The notes: generated by a model not told the origin, from the letters alone. 64,000 bases of DNA from Dialister sp900541485 (GCA_965119665.1 OZ221974.1:1-64000), one strand, 5' to 3'; counted from the stretch's first letter, positions 33,806-43,952 are shown. Numbers and translations: made by a program.

Positions 33806-36016
33806 ATGAATTATTTGGATACATTAAATGCAGAGCAGAAGAAAGCGGTTCGGCAAATTGACGGTCCGGTTCTTATCATGGCCGGAGCCGGGTCGGGGAA
33901 GACAAAGGCCTTAACCTGCCGGATTGCTTATATGCTTGAACAAGGAATTTCTCCGCATGAAATATTGGCTATTACATTTACGAACAAAGCAGCTCAGGAA
34001 ATGAGAGAGCGAGTCCATAATTTGGTAGGAAACGATGCGGAAAAAATTTGGATGTATACCTTTCATTCTTTTGGTGCTCGGTTTCTCCGACGGGAAATAA
34101 AAGGTTATTCCACGTATACGGACAGATTTACAATCTATGATTCGGATGATTCTAAACAGTTGATAAAAAATATACTGAAAGAATTGAATTTGGATGACAA
34201 ACAATATCCGCCTAAGAGTATACAGGCCCGTATTTCCAATGCAAAAAATGCACTTCAGGGACCGGAAGATTTCAGAAAGGAAACGGGCGAAAATTTTTAC
34301 AGTGAAAAAGTGGCGGATGTTTATGACTTATATGACCGTTATATGAAACAAAATAATGCACTGGATTTTGATGATCTTCTTTTTGTTACCACAAAGCTTT
34401 TATCCCAAGCAGAAATACGAAGCCGGTGGCAAAACCGGTTTGGTTATATTCTGATTGATGAATACCAAGATACAAATCATGCACAATACTTAATGGCTAA
34501 ATACATAACAGGGAAGCGGCAGAATATTTGTGCTGTGGGAGATGCGGATCAGAGTATCTATTCATGGCGTGGCGCCGATTTAAGAAATATTATGGATTTT
34601 CAGAAAGATTATCCTAAGGCCAAAATTATTAAATTGGAACAGAATTATCGTTCCACCCGCACTATTCTTGATGCAGCCAATGCGGTTATAAAAAATAATA
34701 TAGACCGTCCGGCAAAGAATTTATGGACAGAAAATAATACCGGAGAAGCGATACAAAAGTATGTATCTGAAGATGAACATGGGGAAGCGGACTTTATTGT
34801 AGAGACAATGATGAAAGAGCATCGTGAAAATGATGTACCTTACGGAAGTATGGCAGTATTATACCGCATGAATGCCCAATCCCGTGTGATAGAAGAAAGC
34901 ATGGTTAAGAGAGGAATTGCCTATACAATGGTCGGCGGCACAAGATTTTATGACCGTGCCGAAATCAGAGATATTCTGGCATATCTGAAGCTGATAGCAA
35001 ATTTTAGGGATAATATAAGTTTAATGAGAGTCATTAATATGCCTAAGCGGGGAATAGGGCAGGTGACTATACAAAAATTAAATGATTTTGCTGACGCAAA
35101 AAACATATCCATGTTTGAAAGTATTATGAATATAGAGGAAGCTGATATTTCCGCTTCGGCAAAGCTTAAATTACAGGAATTCAGTGCACTCATTTTTAAT
35201 TTATTAAATGCAGCCACGGAATGTGATGTTTTTGATTTGATTCAAAAAATCATAAAAGATACCGGTTATATAAGCATGCTTCAGGAAAGTAAAGATCCGC
35301 AGTCGCAAAGCAGAGAGGAAAACCTGGGAGAATTACTTAATGTGGCTAAAGATTTTGCCCGGGAAATGCCGGATGGCGGCTTACCGGAATTTCTTGAAAA
35401 AGTTGCACTGGTCAATGATGTTGACAGCTTTGAGGAGCAGGAGGACCGTGTTACCTTAATGACAATGCATAGTGCCAAGGGATTGGAATTTCCTGTCGTA
35501 TTTTTGCCGGGGATGGATGAAGGAATATTTCCGGGAGTCAGGTCATTGATGGATTCAACGGCACTGGAGGAAGAGCGTCGTCTTTGCTATGTGGCAATTA
35601 CCAGGGCAAAAGAAAAGCTTTATATTTCAACATCAAATATGCGTACTATGTATGGGGAATTAAAACCGTATATAGCCAGTCGGTTTTTAGATGAGATTCC
35701 GCCGGATTTAATGAATGAGGTACATATAAATAAAAATGAAGTTAAACGGCGGACTTATATAAGAAATGATATGCAGCAAAGGAGCAAATGGGCACTTTCG
35801 GAAGCATCTGATTTTCATAAACCGGTTGTTAAGAAAAGTGTTAAAGCCCGGTTTGATTGGCAAGTGGGAGACAAAGTGTCTCACCGTATGTGGGGTAAAG
35901 GGGAAGTTATTGAGGTATCCGGTGCCGGGAAGAATATGATGCTGAAATTATCCTTTCCGGGAAATCAAATTCGTCAAGTAATGGTGGCGTTTGCACCCAT
36001 TGAGAAAGAGGACTGA
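33806..36016 (+). CDS. pcrA: ATP-dependent DNA helicase PcrA/UvrD
   Basis: A 736-aa superfamily 1A 3'-5' helicase. Motifs: NAEQKKAVRQIDGP (Q motif), AGAGSGKTKALTCRI (Walker A), ILIDEYQDTNHAQY (motif II), GDADQSIYSWRGAD (III), LEQNYRSTRTIL (IV), VTLMTMHSAKGLEFPVVFLP (V) and EERRLCYVAITRA (VI). The C terminus has the PcrA-type Tudor-like tail (VGDKVSHRMWGKGEVIEV). It acts in nucleotide excision repair and replication-fork upkeep. It is followed by ligA with one base between stop and start, a common pcrA-ligA pair in Firmicutes. Confidence 0.96.
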   Translation: MNYLDTLNAEQKKAVRQIDGPVLIMAGAGSGKTKALTCRIAYMLEQGISPHEILAITFTNKAAQEMRERVHNLVGNDAEKIWMYTFHSFGARFLRREIKGYSTYTDRFTIYDSDDSKQLIKNILKELNLDDKQYPPKSIQARISNAKNALQGPEDFRKETGENFYSEKVADVYDLYDRYMKQNNALDFDDLLFVTTKLLSQAEIRSRWQNRFGYILIDEYQDTNHAQYLMAKYITGKRQNICAVGDADQSIYSWRGADLRNIMDFQKDYPKAKIIKLEQNYRSTRTILDAANAVIKNNIDRPAKNLWTENNTGEAIQKYVSEDEHGEADFIVETMMKEHRENDVPYGSMAVLYRMNAQSRVIEESMVKRGIAYTMVGGTRFYDRAEIRDILAYLKLIANFRDNISLMRVINMPKRGIGQVTIQKLNDFADAKNISMFESIMNIEEADISASAKLKLQEFSALIFNLLNAATECDVFDLIQKIIKDTGYISMLQESKDPQSQSREENLGELLNVAKDFAREMPDGGLPEFLEKVALVNDVDSFEEQEDRVTLMTMHSAKGLEFPVVFLPGMDEGIFPGVRSLMDSTALEEERRLCYVAITRAKEKLYISTSNMRTMYGELKPYIASRFLDEIPPDLMNEVHINKNEVKRRTYIRNDMQQRSKWALSEASDFHKPVVKKSVKARFDWQVGDKVSHRMWGKGEVIEVSGAGKNMMLKLSFPGNQIRQVMVAFAPIEKED

Positions 36017-36017
36017 A

Positions 36018-38024
36018 ATGGCAACGGAAGAAATCGAGAAAAAAGCGGAATTACTCAGAAAAAAATTGAGATATCACAGTTACTTATATTATGTGCTTGA
36101 TAAGCCTGAAATCAGTGATTTTGAGTTTGATAAGCTTTATAGAGAATTGGTTGATTTGGAAGCGGCATATCCGGAAATTATCACGTCCGATTCCCCTACG
36201 CAGCGTGTCGGTGGAAAGGCATCGGATGCTTTTGATAAGGTTAAATTTACAAAACCTATGCTAAGTCTTGCTAATGCATTTAGTGCAGAAGAGCTTCGTG
36301 CATTTGATATACGGGTAAAAAACGGCCTTCCCGGAGAATCGGTTGAATATATCACAGAGCTTAAAATTGATGGTTTATCAATGAATTTGATTTATAAAAA
36401 TGGCGTTTTAGTACAAGGCGTAACTCGTGGAGACGGCAGAGTAGGAGAAGATGTTACTTCTAATATTAAAACGATAAAAACAATTCCTTTATACATCGAA
36501 AATGCTCCTTCTTATATGGAAGTAAGAGGGGAAGTGTATATGCCCCGCAAAAGTTTCATTACCTTAAATGAACAACGTGATGAAGCCGGTATGATGCCTT
36601 TTGCAAATTGCAGAAATGCAGCGGCAGGATCACTGAGGCAGCTGGATCCCAAAGTTACGGCAGGAAGAAGTCTTGACTTTTTTGCCTATGCGTTGGGTGA
36701 GACGGAAGGACTTGATGTTCACACCCAGGAACAGCTTTTAAAACAGTTGAAAGAATTTCACTTCCGAGTAAATCCTCATTATAAAAAATGGGAAACTATT
36801 GAAGGCGTCATTTCGGGAGTAAACGAGTGGGAACTGAAGAGAAAAGAGCTCGGTTATGATACAGATGGCATGGTTATCAAGGTTAATGATTTTAAACAAC
36901 AGGAAAAATTAGGGACTACGGTTAAAGATCCTAAATGGGCAATTGCTTTTAAATATCCGCCGGAAGAAGTAATCACAAAAGTAGAAAATATTGTTATTAC
37001 CATGGGACGTACAGGAGTTCTTACGCCCTCTGCAGATTTGTCACCTGTTCATTTGGCGGGAACAACCGTAAAAAGAGCGACTCTTCATAATGAAGACTTT
37101 ATCCGTGAAAAAGATATACGTGTAGGAGACATGGTGAAAATCTATAAAGCCGGCGAGATTATTCCCGAAGTTGCTACCGTACTGAAAGATAAAAGAAACG
37201 GAACCGAAAAAGAGTTTGTAATGCCCGGAGAATGTCCTGTCTGTGGAAGGCCTGTACACAGAGTAGACGGAGAAGCTGCCGTCCGCTGTGTAAATCCACA
37301 GTGCGGAGGTATTATCAGAGAAAAACTGATTCATTTTGCATCGCGCAATGCCATGAATATTGAGGGTCTCGGTCCGGCGATTGTGGATAATCTATTGGCT
37401 TATGATTTGGTAAAAGATCCGGCGGATCTGTATTTTTTAAAAGAGGACGATATACGCCGGATGGAAAGAATGGGTGAAAAAAGTGCAAAAAAACTTGTTT
37501 TATCCATACAAAACAGCAAAGAAAGGGGTCTTGCCAAGCTTCTTTTTGGTTTAGGTATACGTTTTCTGGGGGAGAAGGGAGCGGAATTGATTGCTTCCCG
37601 GTTCCAATCACTCGAAAACATATCAGAAGCCCCTGTAGAGAAAATACAACAAACAGAGGGAATCGGGAAAGTCATTGCCCAAAGCTTGTACAGCTATTTC
37701 CGTGATGAACAAAACCTGATAATTCTTGAAAAATTAAAAGAGGCAGGTGTTATTACCAAAAATCTGAAAGAAGAAAAACAAGGAGACGCTTTCCTGGGAG
37801 AAATTGTCGTTTTAACGGGGAAATTGAATTTAATGGGACGTAGAGAAGCTTCTGATTTAATAAAAAAACTGGGAGGCACAACGCAAAGTTCTGTTACTAA
37901 TTCCACCACTTTAGTTATAGCCGGTGAAGAGGCCGGAAGTAAGCTTAAAAAAGCAGAAGAAAAAGGAATTCCGATTTTAAGTGAAACGGAATTTTTGGCC
38001 CGTGCAGGGATAGGGGAAAAATAA
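36018..38024 (+). CDS. ligA: NAD-dependent DNA ligase
   Basis: The frame opens at 35991 within pcrA, but ATG 36018 directly after the pcrA stop, with aaagagg upstream, gives the family N terminus (668 aa). The adenylated lysine is in TELKIDGL (K116). The OB fold, a four-Cys zinc finger (CPVCGRPVH with CVNPQC), helix-hairpin-helix repeats (GIRFLGEKGAELIASRF, EGIGKVIAQSL) and a C-terminal BRCT domain (GEIVVLTGKLNLMGRREAS) follow in order. It seals nicks during replication and repair using NAD+. The protein is complete. Confidence 0.96.
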   Translation: MATEEIEKKAELLRKKLRYHSYLYYVLDKPEISDFEFDKLYRELVDLEAAYPEIITSDSPTQRVGGKASDAFDKVKFTKPMLSLANAFSAEELRAFDIRVKNGLPGESVEYITELKIDGLSMNLIYKNGVLVQGVTRGDGRVGEDVTSNIKTIKTIPLYIENAPSYMEVRGEVYMPRKSFITLNEQRDEAGMMPFANCRNAAAGSLRQLDPKVTAGRSLDFFAYALGETEGLDVHTQEQLLKQLKEFHFRVNPHYKKWETIEGVISGVNEWELKRKELGYDTDGMVIKVNDFKQQEKLGTTVKDPKWAIAFKYPPEEVITKVENIVITMGRTGVLTPSADLSPVHLAGTTVKRATLHNEDFIREKDIRVGDMVKIYKAGEIIPEVATVLKDKRNGTEKEFVMPGECPVCGRPVHRVDGEAAVRCVNPQCGGIIREKLIHFASRNAMNIEGLGPAIVDNLLAYDLVKDPADLYFLKEDDIRRMERMGEKSAKKLVLSIQNSKERGLAKLLFGLGIRFLGEKGAELIASRFQSLENISEAPVEKIQQTEGIGKVIAQSLYSYFRDEQNLIILEKLKEAGVITKNLKEEKQGDAFLGEIVVLTGKLNLMGRREASDLIKKLGGTTQSSVTNSTTLVIAGEEAGSKLKKAEEKGIPILSETEFLARAGIGEK

Positions 38025-38031
38025 ATGTAAT

Positions 38032-38063
38032 AAAAGGAGCGGAATGACAACCGCTCCTTTTTA
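38032..38063 (+). terminator. Intrinsic terminator of pcrA-ligA
   Basis: AAAAGGAGCGG (38032-38042) pairs with CCGCTCCTTTT around a short loop, ending in a T run. Confidence 0.9.
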
Positions 38064-38119
38064 TTAACTGCATACTTATTCTCCCTTTGTATTCCCTGAA
38101 GCCATCTTCGTTAAGGCTA

Positions 38120-38128
38120 TGTTATAAT
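38120..38128 (+). promoter_or_regulatory. Extended -10 promoter of the gat operon
   Basis: TGTTATAAT with TATAAT at 38123-38128, 45 bases before gatC. No recognisable -35. Confidence 0.55.
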
Positions 38129-38172
38129 AAAATCGTATTTGGAATCAAAATCTTTTATAAAGGAGTTTAAGT

Positions 38173-38457
38173 ATGAAAATTACTACAGAAGAGGCAGAAA
38201 AAATAGCACTTCTTTCCAGGCTCGAGTTTGAACCCCGGGATTTGGAAAAAATGCGTGAGTCGATGAATAGCATTTTGAGTCATATGGAAGAACTGAATCA
38301 ATATGATACAGAAAATGTAAATCCTACTGCACATGCTGTCGAACAATATAATGTCATGCGTGAAGATGAACCACATAAATCTTTTACCAATGAAGAAGCA
38401 CTTTTGAATGCACCGGAAAAAGAAGACGGTTATTTTAAAGTGCCTAAAATTATATAA
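38173..38457 (+). CDS. gatC: Asp/Glu-tRNA amidotransferase subunit C
   Basis: A 94-aa protein starting MKITTEEAEKIALLSRLEFE with aaaggag upstream. Typical GatC features are the ALLSRLEF helix, MNSILSHMEELNQYDTENV and the C-terminal LLNAPEKEDGYFKVPKII. It stabilises the GatA-GatB complex, which converts misacylated Glu-tRNA(Gln) and/or Asp-tRNA(Asn) to the correct amides. First gene of gatCAB. Confidence 0.95.
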   Translation: MKITTEEAEKIALLSRLEFEPRDLEKMRESMNSILSHMEELNQYDTENVNPTAHAVEQYNVMREDEPHKSFTNEEALLNAPEKEDGYFKVPKII

Positions 38458-38469
38458 GGGGGGGTCATC

Positions 38470-39921
38470 GTGGGATATACAATTCATGAGCTTCATGAAA
38501 AACTGGTAAAAAAAGAAATGTCAGCTGTGGAATTGACCAGACAATTAATCCGTCATAGAAATGATATTGAAGATGATATTCATGCATTTTTATCTACTAA
38601 TGATGAAGAAGCTTTACAAACAGCTAAAAAGGTGGATGAAAAGATAGCGGCCGGGGAAACGATTTCTGATCTAGCAGGGATTCCCGGGGCGATAAAAGAT
38701 AATATCTGCATCAAAGGACAACCTTGTACAGCTGCGTCAAAAATGCTTGAAAACTTTATAGCTCCTTATAATGCGACGGTAATAGAAAAATTAAAAACGC
38801 AAGATTATATTTCTGCTGGTAAAGTTAACTTAGATGAATTTGCCATGGGAAGCAGCACAGAGAACTCTTACTTTGGAGCGACACATAATCCTTGGGATAC
38901 TTCGCGTGTTCCGGGAGGCTCCTCCGGTGGGAGTGCAGCGGCTGTAGCTGCTACGGAAGCTGTCTGGGCATTGGGATCCGATACAGGCGGATCTATCAGA
39001 CAACCCGCAGCCTTCAACGGAATTGTAGGATTGAAACCGACATACGGACTTGTTTCCCGCTATGGACTTTTAGCATTTGCTTCTTCCTTGGACCAAATCG
39101 GACCTCTTGTGAAAGATGTAACAGATGCGGCTATAGTTTTAAATGCCATTGCAGGACATGATGTAAAAGATTCAACATCGATTCCGCAAGAAGATAAGGA
39201 TTATAAAAAGGCACTTGTAAATGATGTAAAGGGAATGCGTATAGGGGTACCTCGTGAATTTTTCGGAGAAGGAATCCGGGAAGAAACTAAACAGGCAATC
39301 AAGAGTGCATTATCTTACTATGAAAAAGAAGGAGCGGAAATAATAGATGTCTCTATCCCCCATATAACCGGCGGTGTTTCCGTTTACTATATCATTGCAC
39401 CCGCGGAAGCAAGTTCAAATCTGTCCCGCTATGACGGGGTCGGCTTTGGATATCGTGCACCGGGGAAAGATATTATTGATATGTATATCAAGACGCGGAG
39501 TACAGGGTTCGGCGAAGAGGTAAAACGGCGTATTATGCTCGGCAATTATGTTTTGTCCGCAGGATATTATGATGCCTATTATTTAAAAGCACTGAAGGTT
39601 CGCACACTTTTGAAACAGGAGTTTGAACAGGCTTTTGAGAAATGTGATGTTCTGGTAGCGCCATCTGCTTCAGGAGCTGCTTTTAAGTTTGGTGCTTTTT
39701 CCGATCCGTTAGCTCTTTATATGGAAGATATTTGTACGGTTCCGGTTAATCTTATTGGTGCGCCGGCTATCAGTATTCCTGTGGGATTTAAAGATGGTAT
39801 GCCGCTTGGGATGCAGCTTATCGGGCCTGCACTGGGAGAAGAAAAAATTCTACGTGCCGCTTATACATTTGAGCAGGGAAATCCGCAATTTACCAAAACA
39901 GCACCGAAAGGAGAGCTATAA
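38470..39921 (+). CDS. gatA: Asp/Glu-tRNA amidotransferase subunit A
   Basis: A 483-aa amidase subunit starting at GTG 38470. A G7 tract after the gatC stop supplies a Shine-Dalgarno-like sequence. The amidase-signature triad is visible: Lys in GAIKDNICIK, then the Ser residues in RVPGGSSGGSAAAVAA and in GSDTGGSIRQPAAFNG. It hydrolyses glutamine to ammonia, which is channelled to GatB. The stop overlaps the gatB start by one base (TAATG), indicating coupling. Confidence 0.96.
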   Translation: MGYTIHELHEKLVKKEMSAVELTRQLIRHRNDIEDDIHAFLSTNDEEALQTAKKVDEKIAAGETISDLAGIPGAIKDNICIKGQPCTAASKMLENFIAPYNATVIEKLKTQDYISAGKVNLDEFAMGSSTENSYFGATHNPWDTSRVPGGSSGGSAAAVAATEAVWALGSDTGGSIRQPAAFNGIVGLKPTYGLVSRYGLLAFASSLDQIGPLVKDVTDAAIVLNAIAGHDVKDSTSIPQEDKDYKKALVNDVKGMRIGVPREFFGEGIREETKQAIKSALSYYEKEGAEIIDVSIPHITGGVSVYYIIAPAEASSNLSRYDGVGFGYRAPGKDIIDMYIKTRSTGFGEEVKRRIMLGNYVLSAGYYDAYYLKALKVRTLLKQEFEQAFEKCDVLVAPSASGAAFKFGAFSDPLALYMEDICTVPVNLIGAPAISIPVGFKDGMPLGMQLIGPALGEEKILRAAYTFEQGNPQFTKTAPKGEL

Positions 39922-41366
39922 TGAAATACGAGGCAGTTATAGGATTAGAAGTACATACGGAGCTGAAGACCCAAACAAAAATCTTTTGCGGTTGTAAAAC
40001 TTCTTTTGGGGAAGCGCCAAATACAAATGTATGCCCTGTCTGCTTAGGTTTGCCGGGTGTACTTCCCGTATTAAATAAAAAAGTTTTGGAGTACGCGGTT
40101 CGTGCAGGGCTGGCACTCAATTGTGAAATTTCACGTTTCAGTAAGTTCGACCGTAAAAATTATTATTATCCGGATTTGCCGAAGGACTTTCAAACTTCTC
40201 AGTTCGACTTACCTATATGCGGTCCGGGCTATTTAGATGTAGAAGTGAATGGGGAGAAGAAACACATCCGTATTACTCGTGCCCATATGGAAGAAGATGC
40301 AGGAAAATTAGTACATCACGGAGTATCTATTACCGATTCGGATTACTCTTTGGTAGATTATAACCGTACAGGAACACCTCTTTTGGAAATTGTATCCGAG
40401 CCGGATATGAGGTCGGCAAAAGAAGCTGTTGCGTATATGGAAAAAATGCGTGCTATTCTTCAGTATGTAGGAATATCAGATTGCCGCATGGAAGAAGGAA
40501 GTCTGCGGTGTGATGCCAATGTTTCTGTTCGTCCTGTGGGACAGAAGGAATTGGGTACAAAGACAGAAATTAAAAATATCAATTCTTTTAAGGGCGTTGA
40601 AAAGGCTATTGAATACGAAGCCCTGCGCCAAGCCAAGATTCTTGAAGAGGGTGGAACTATTATCCAGGAAACGAGAACTTGGGATGAAAAAGAAAATGTA
40701 ACAAAAAGCATGAGATCTAAAGAGGAAGCTAATGATTATCGGTATTTCCCGGAACCGGACCTTGTTCCGTTTACGGTGAGTGAGGAATACATAGAAGAAA
40801 TACGTAAAGGGTTACCGGAGCTTCCTGATGCAAGAAAAGAACGTTACATGTCAGATTATAAATTATCGCCCGAAGATGCAGATGCCATAACTAATGATAA
40901 GAACAGGGCTGATTATTTTGAGGCTATGGTCACTGAAGGAGCAGATCCTAAAACAGCAGTGAATTGGATTATGGGAGAGTTGGCAAGTCAGCTTTCTACC
41001 GATAATATTGAAATATCCGAAGCCAAAGTGAAACCTGTTCATCTGGCAGATTTATTAGTGCTTATTGAGAAAGGGACGATTTCAGGCAAAATTGCTAAAA
41101 AAGTTTTTGCCGAGATGTGGAAAAACGGCGGTACACCGGAAAAAATCATTGAAGAACAAGGACTGGTGCAAATTAGTGATACCGGTGAACTGGAGGAGAT
41201 TGTAATGCAGGTGATTGAAGCACATCCCCAGGCAGTTACAGATTTTAAAGCCGGTAAGAAAAAGGCAATAGGAGCATTGGTAGGGCAAATTATGAAAATG
41301 ACCAAAGGGCAGGCAAATCCCCAGGTTGTTAACCAACTTTTGTCCCAAAAGCTTTCTCAATTATGA
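39921..41366 (+). CDS. gatB: Asp/Glu-tRNA amidotransferase subunit B
   Basis: A 481-aa subunit that activates the misacylated tRNA carboxyl with ATP and amidates it. It starts MKYEAVIGLEVHTELKTQTK and contains the zinc-site region FCGCKTSFG with NVCPVCLGLPG, the RKNYYYPDLPKDFQ motif, and DYNRTGTPLLEIVSEPD. The C-terminal GatB/YqeY tail domain (GALVGQIMKMTKGQANPQVV) binds tRNA. It overlaps gatA by one base and the next small membrane gene by four. Confidence 0.96.
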   Translation: MKYEAVIGLEVHTELKTQTKIFCGCKTSFGEAPNTNVCPVCLGLPGVLPVLNKKVLEYAVRAGLALNCEISRFSKFDRKNYYYPDLPKDFQTSQFDLPICGPGYLDVEVNGEKKHIRITRAHMEEDAGKLVHHGVSITDSDYSLVDYNRTGTPLLEIVSEPDMRSAKEAVAYMEKMRAILQYVGISDCRMEEGSLRCDANVSVRPVGQKELGTKTEIKNINSFKGVEKAIEYEALRQAKILEEGGTIIQETRTWDEKENVTKSMRSKEEANDYRYFPEPDLVPFTVSEEYIEEIRKGLPELPDARKERYMSDYKLSPEDADAITNDKNRADYFEAMVTEGADPKTAVNWIMGELASQLSTDNIEISEAKVKPVHLADLLVLIEKGTISGKIAKKVFAEMWKNGGTPEKIIEEQGLVQISDTGELEEIVMQVIEAHPQAVTDFKAGKKKAIGALVGQIMKMTKGQANPQVVNQLLSQKLSQL

Positions 41367-41674
41367 GTACTTATGACAATCAGGGAGAAAATGCTCAAGA
41401 ACCCCGCACTATGTCGGAAACAGACATAAGAGATTATGATGGAGTAACTCTCAACGAAAAAGGAGAAAAAGAGAATCTTCACGAAGAAACTCCTTTTATA
41501 CGTATAAAAACGATTCGACTAAATGAATTGCCGTGGTGGAAAAAAGTACTGGGTGTTTTGGGGATTCTTGCATTTTTGGCGGCAGGCTTTATTATTGTCT
41601 GGTTTTTCCTTCTTTGGGGGCTGGCTATATTAGCAGTAGGCGGAATAATTTATTTTTTAAAAAGGTATTTTTGA
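41363..41674 (+). CDS. Small membrane protein of the gat operon, unknown function
   Basis: A 103-aa ORF starting with ATGA overlap on the gatB stop, so expressed with gatCAB. The first 55 residues are hydrophilic and acidic (ETDIRDYDGVTLNEKGEKEN). The last 45 hold two close hydrophobic segments (VLGVLGILAFLAAGFIIVWF and LLWGLAILAVGGIIYFL) ending in a basic KRYF. No family is recognised. The operon position suggests only co-expression. A terminator follows. Confidence 0.7.
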   Translation: MSTYDNQGENAQEPRTMSETDIRDYDGVTLNEKGEKENLHEETPFIRIKTIRLNELPWWKKVLGVLGILAFLAAGFIIVWFFLLWGLAILAVGGIIYFLKRYF

Positions 41675-41692
41675 TACTTTAGATGTAATCAG

Positions 41693-41725
41693 AAAAAACA
41701 GGGGTCTTAGTGACCTCTGTTTTTA
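41693..41725 (+). terminator. Intrinsic terminator of the gat operon
   Basis: An ACAGGGGTC arm pairs with GACCTCTGT around ttagt, with A and T runs on either side (bidirectional form). Confidence 0.85.
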
Positions 41726-41756
41726 TGTATTTCTATACAATATCGAAATAAAACGA

Positions 41757-41762
41757 TATAAT
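41757..41762 (+). promoter_or_regulatory. Candidate -10 of the uvrBAC operon
   Basis: TATAAT preceded by ACGA, 63 bases before uvrB. No convincing -35 or LexA/SOS box is seen. Confidence 0.4.
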
Positions 41763-41824
41763 AATTATAAAGAGATTTTTAATAGGACACATTTGGATTT
41801 ATAAATTATGTAAGGAAATGCGTA

Positions 41825-43936
41825 ATGGATTATTCAAGAGTGAAAAGACAATATACCGGGCAAGAAACTCCATTCCGGTTGTCAGCACCTTTCAAGCCGA
41901 CAGGAGATCAACCTAAGGCAGTGAGTTCTTTAGTAAACGGTCTCAAGAACGGACACTGGGCACAGGTTCTGCTAGGGGCAACCGGTACAGGAAAAACTTT
42001 TACGATGGCAAAAGTAATCGAACAGGTGCAAAGACCGACTTTAATTATTTCACCCAATAAAACATTAGCTGCCCAAACTGCCAGTGAATTTAAAGATTTT
42101 TTTCCGGATAATGCAGTTTATTATTTTGTCAGCTATTACGACTACTATCAGCCCGAATCTTATATTCCCCAAACAGATACATATATTGAAAAAGATTCAT
42201 CGCGCAATGAAGAAATTGATCGTCTTCGTCACTCGGCGACAATGGCACTTTTTGAAAGAAAAGATGTAATTATTGTTGCTTCCGTATCTTGTATATATGG
42301 ATTGGGCGACCCGGAAGATTACAGCACAATGGGCTTATCATTACGTCCGGGAGAAGAAATTACAAGAGATCAAATTTTATCTCGTCTTGTAGAAATGCAA
42401 TATTTGCGAAATGATTTAAATTTCACGAGAGATACTTTTCGCGTGAGAGGAGATACCATTGATGTTTTTCCCGCGTCTGCCAATAATGTGGCTGTTCGGA
42501 TTGAAATGTTCGGCGATGAAATAGATTCACTTTCAGAATTTGATGTTTTAACAGGGGATATTGTTTCAGAAAGAGATCATATAGGAATATTTCCCGCCTC
42601 CCATTATGTGACGACATCGGGAAAATTAAAAAAGGCCATGATCAGTATCGAGGCAGAACTGGAAGACAGGTTAAAAGAATTACGGGGACAGGACCGTATT
42701 TTAGAGGCGCAACGATTAGAACAGAGAACCAACTACGATCTTGAAATGATGCAGGAAGTCGGATATTGCTCAGGAATAGAAAATTATTCCCGCCACATGT
42801 CCGCCCGCCGGCCCGGAGATCCGCCGTTTACTCTTCTTGATTATTTCCCCGAAGATTTTCTCATCATGGTTGATGAATCCCATATTACAGTTCCGCAGCT
42901 CCATGCTATGTATAATGGTGACCGGTCAAGAAAACATACTCTTGTGGATTATGGATTCAGATTGCCGAGTGCTTTGGATAACAGGCCTCTTACTTTTGAG
43001 GAGTTTACAGAACGGATTAATCAGATTATTTACGTGTCGGCAACACCCGGCCCTTATGAAATGGGGGTACAGACAAATATAGCAGAACAAATCATCCGCC
43101 CTACGGGCTTGCTGGATCCCAGCATAGAGGTTAGACCTATTGAAGGGCAAATGGATGATTTGTTGGGAGAAATTCATAAGAGGGAAGACCGTAATGAACG
43201 TGTATTGATTACCACATTAACAAAAAAGATGGCAGAAGATTTGACCGATTTTCTCTCCGAAGCCGGTGTCAAGGTTCGGTATCTTCACTCTGATATAGCG
43301 ACCATTGAAAGAGCAGAAATTATACGGGATTTACGTGCCAGTGTTTTTGATGTTCTTGTAGGAATTAATTTACTCCGTGAGGGGTTGGATATGCCGGAAG
43401 TATCATTGGTTGCAATCTTGGATGCAGATAAAGAAGGATTTTTAAGAAATGATACGTCGATGATTCAGGTTATCGGCAGAGCAGCAAGAAATGCACACGG
43501 TCATGTCATTATGTATGCTGACAGAATTACAAAATCGATGAAATATGCTATAGAAGAAACAAACCGCAGACGTTCCATTCAGCAGGCGTATAATACAGAA
43601 CATCATATTATTCCTAAAACAATAAATAAGAAAGTTAAAAATCTCATTGATCTTACGATTATCAATGAAGAGGAAGAAAAGTATGGAAATAACAGTTCGG
43701 GCGAAACGGAAAATTTAACTGATGAAGCTTTATATAAAAAAATGAAAACTGCGGAAAAAAATATGAAAAGAGCCTCTAAAAATCTGGAATTTGAAGAAGC
43801 GGCGAAATGGAGAGATGAGCTTTCCAAATATAAGCAACAATGGACAGACAGACACGGATCTCGTGCAGAAACGGCATTGAAAAGACAGGCGAGCCAAATT
43901 CATAGAATTCATAAACCGCGGAAGAAACGGATTTGA
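41825..43936 (+). CDS. uvrB: Excinuclease ABC subunit B
   Basis: A 703-aa helicase-like damage-verification subunit of nucleotide excision repair. Walker A: LLGATGTGKTFTMAKV. The beta-hairpin is in YYDYYQPESYIPQTDTYIEK. Motif II is LIMVDESHITVPQ, with the VSATPGPYE segment, and motif VI is QVIGRAARN. The C-terminal UVR domain (LEFEEAAKWRDEL) contacts UvrC. First gene of uvrB-uvrA-uvrC, all on one strand with short gaps. The C terminus carries a basic extension (RIHKPRKKRI). Confidence 0.97.
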   Translation: MDYSRVKRQYTGQETPFRLSAPFKPTGDQPKAVSSLVNGLKNGHWAQVLLGATGTGKTFTMAKVIEQVQRPTLIISPNKTLAAQTASEFKDFFPDNAVYYFVSYYDYYQPESYIPQTDTYIEKDSSRNEEIDRLRHSATMALFERKDVIIVASVSCIYGLGDPEDYSTMGLSLRPGEEITRDQILSRLVEMQYLRNDLNFTRDTFRVRGDTIDVFPASANNVAVRIEMFGDEIDSLSEFDVLTGDIVSERDHIGIFPASHYVTTSGKLKKAMISIEAELEDRLKELRGQDRILEAQRLEQRTNYDLEMMQEVGYCSGIENYSRHMSARRPGDPPFTLLDYFPEDFLIMVDESHITVPQLHAMYNGDRSRKHTLVDYGFRLPSALDNRPLTFEEFTERINQIIYVSATPGPYEMGVQTNIAEQIIRPTGLLDPSIEVRPIEGQMDDLLGEIHKREDRNERVLITTLTKKMAEDLTDFLSEAGVKVRYLHSDIATIERAEIIRDLRASVFDVLVGINLLREGLDMPEVSLVAILDADKEGFLRNDTSMIQVIGRAARNAHGHVIMYADRITKSMKYAIEETNRRRSIQQAYNTEHHIIPKTINKKVKNLIDLTIINEEEEKYGNNSSGETENLTDEALYKKMKTAEKNMKRASKNLEFEEAAKWRDELSKYKQQWTDRHGSRAETALKRQASQIHRIHKPRKKRI

Positions 43937-43952
43937 TAAAGAAAGGGAAAAG

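Noticed and set aside
38458..38464. G7 tract between gatC and gatA as a slippage switch
   Set aside because: It lies outside codons and serves as the gatA Shine-Dalgarno sequence; small length changes would matter little.
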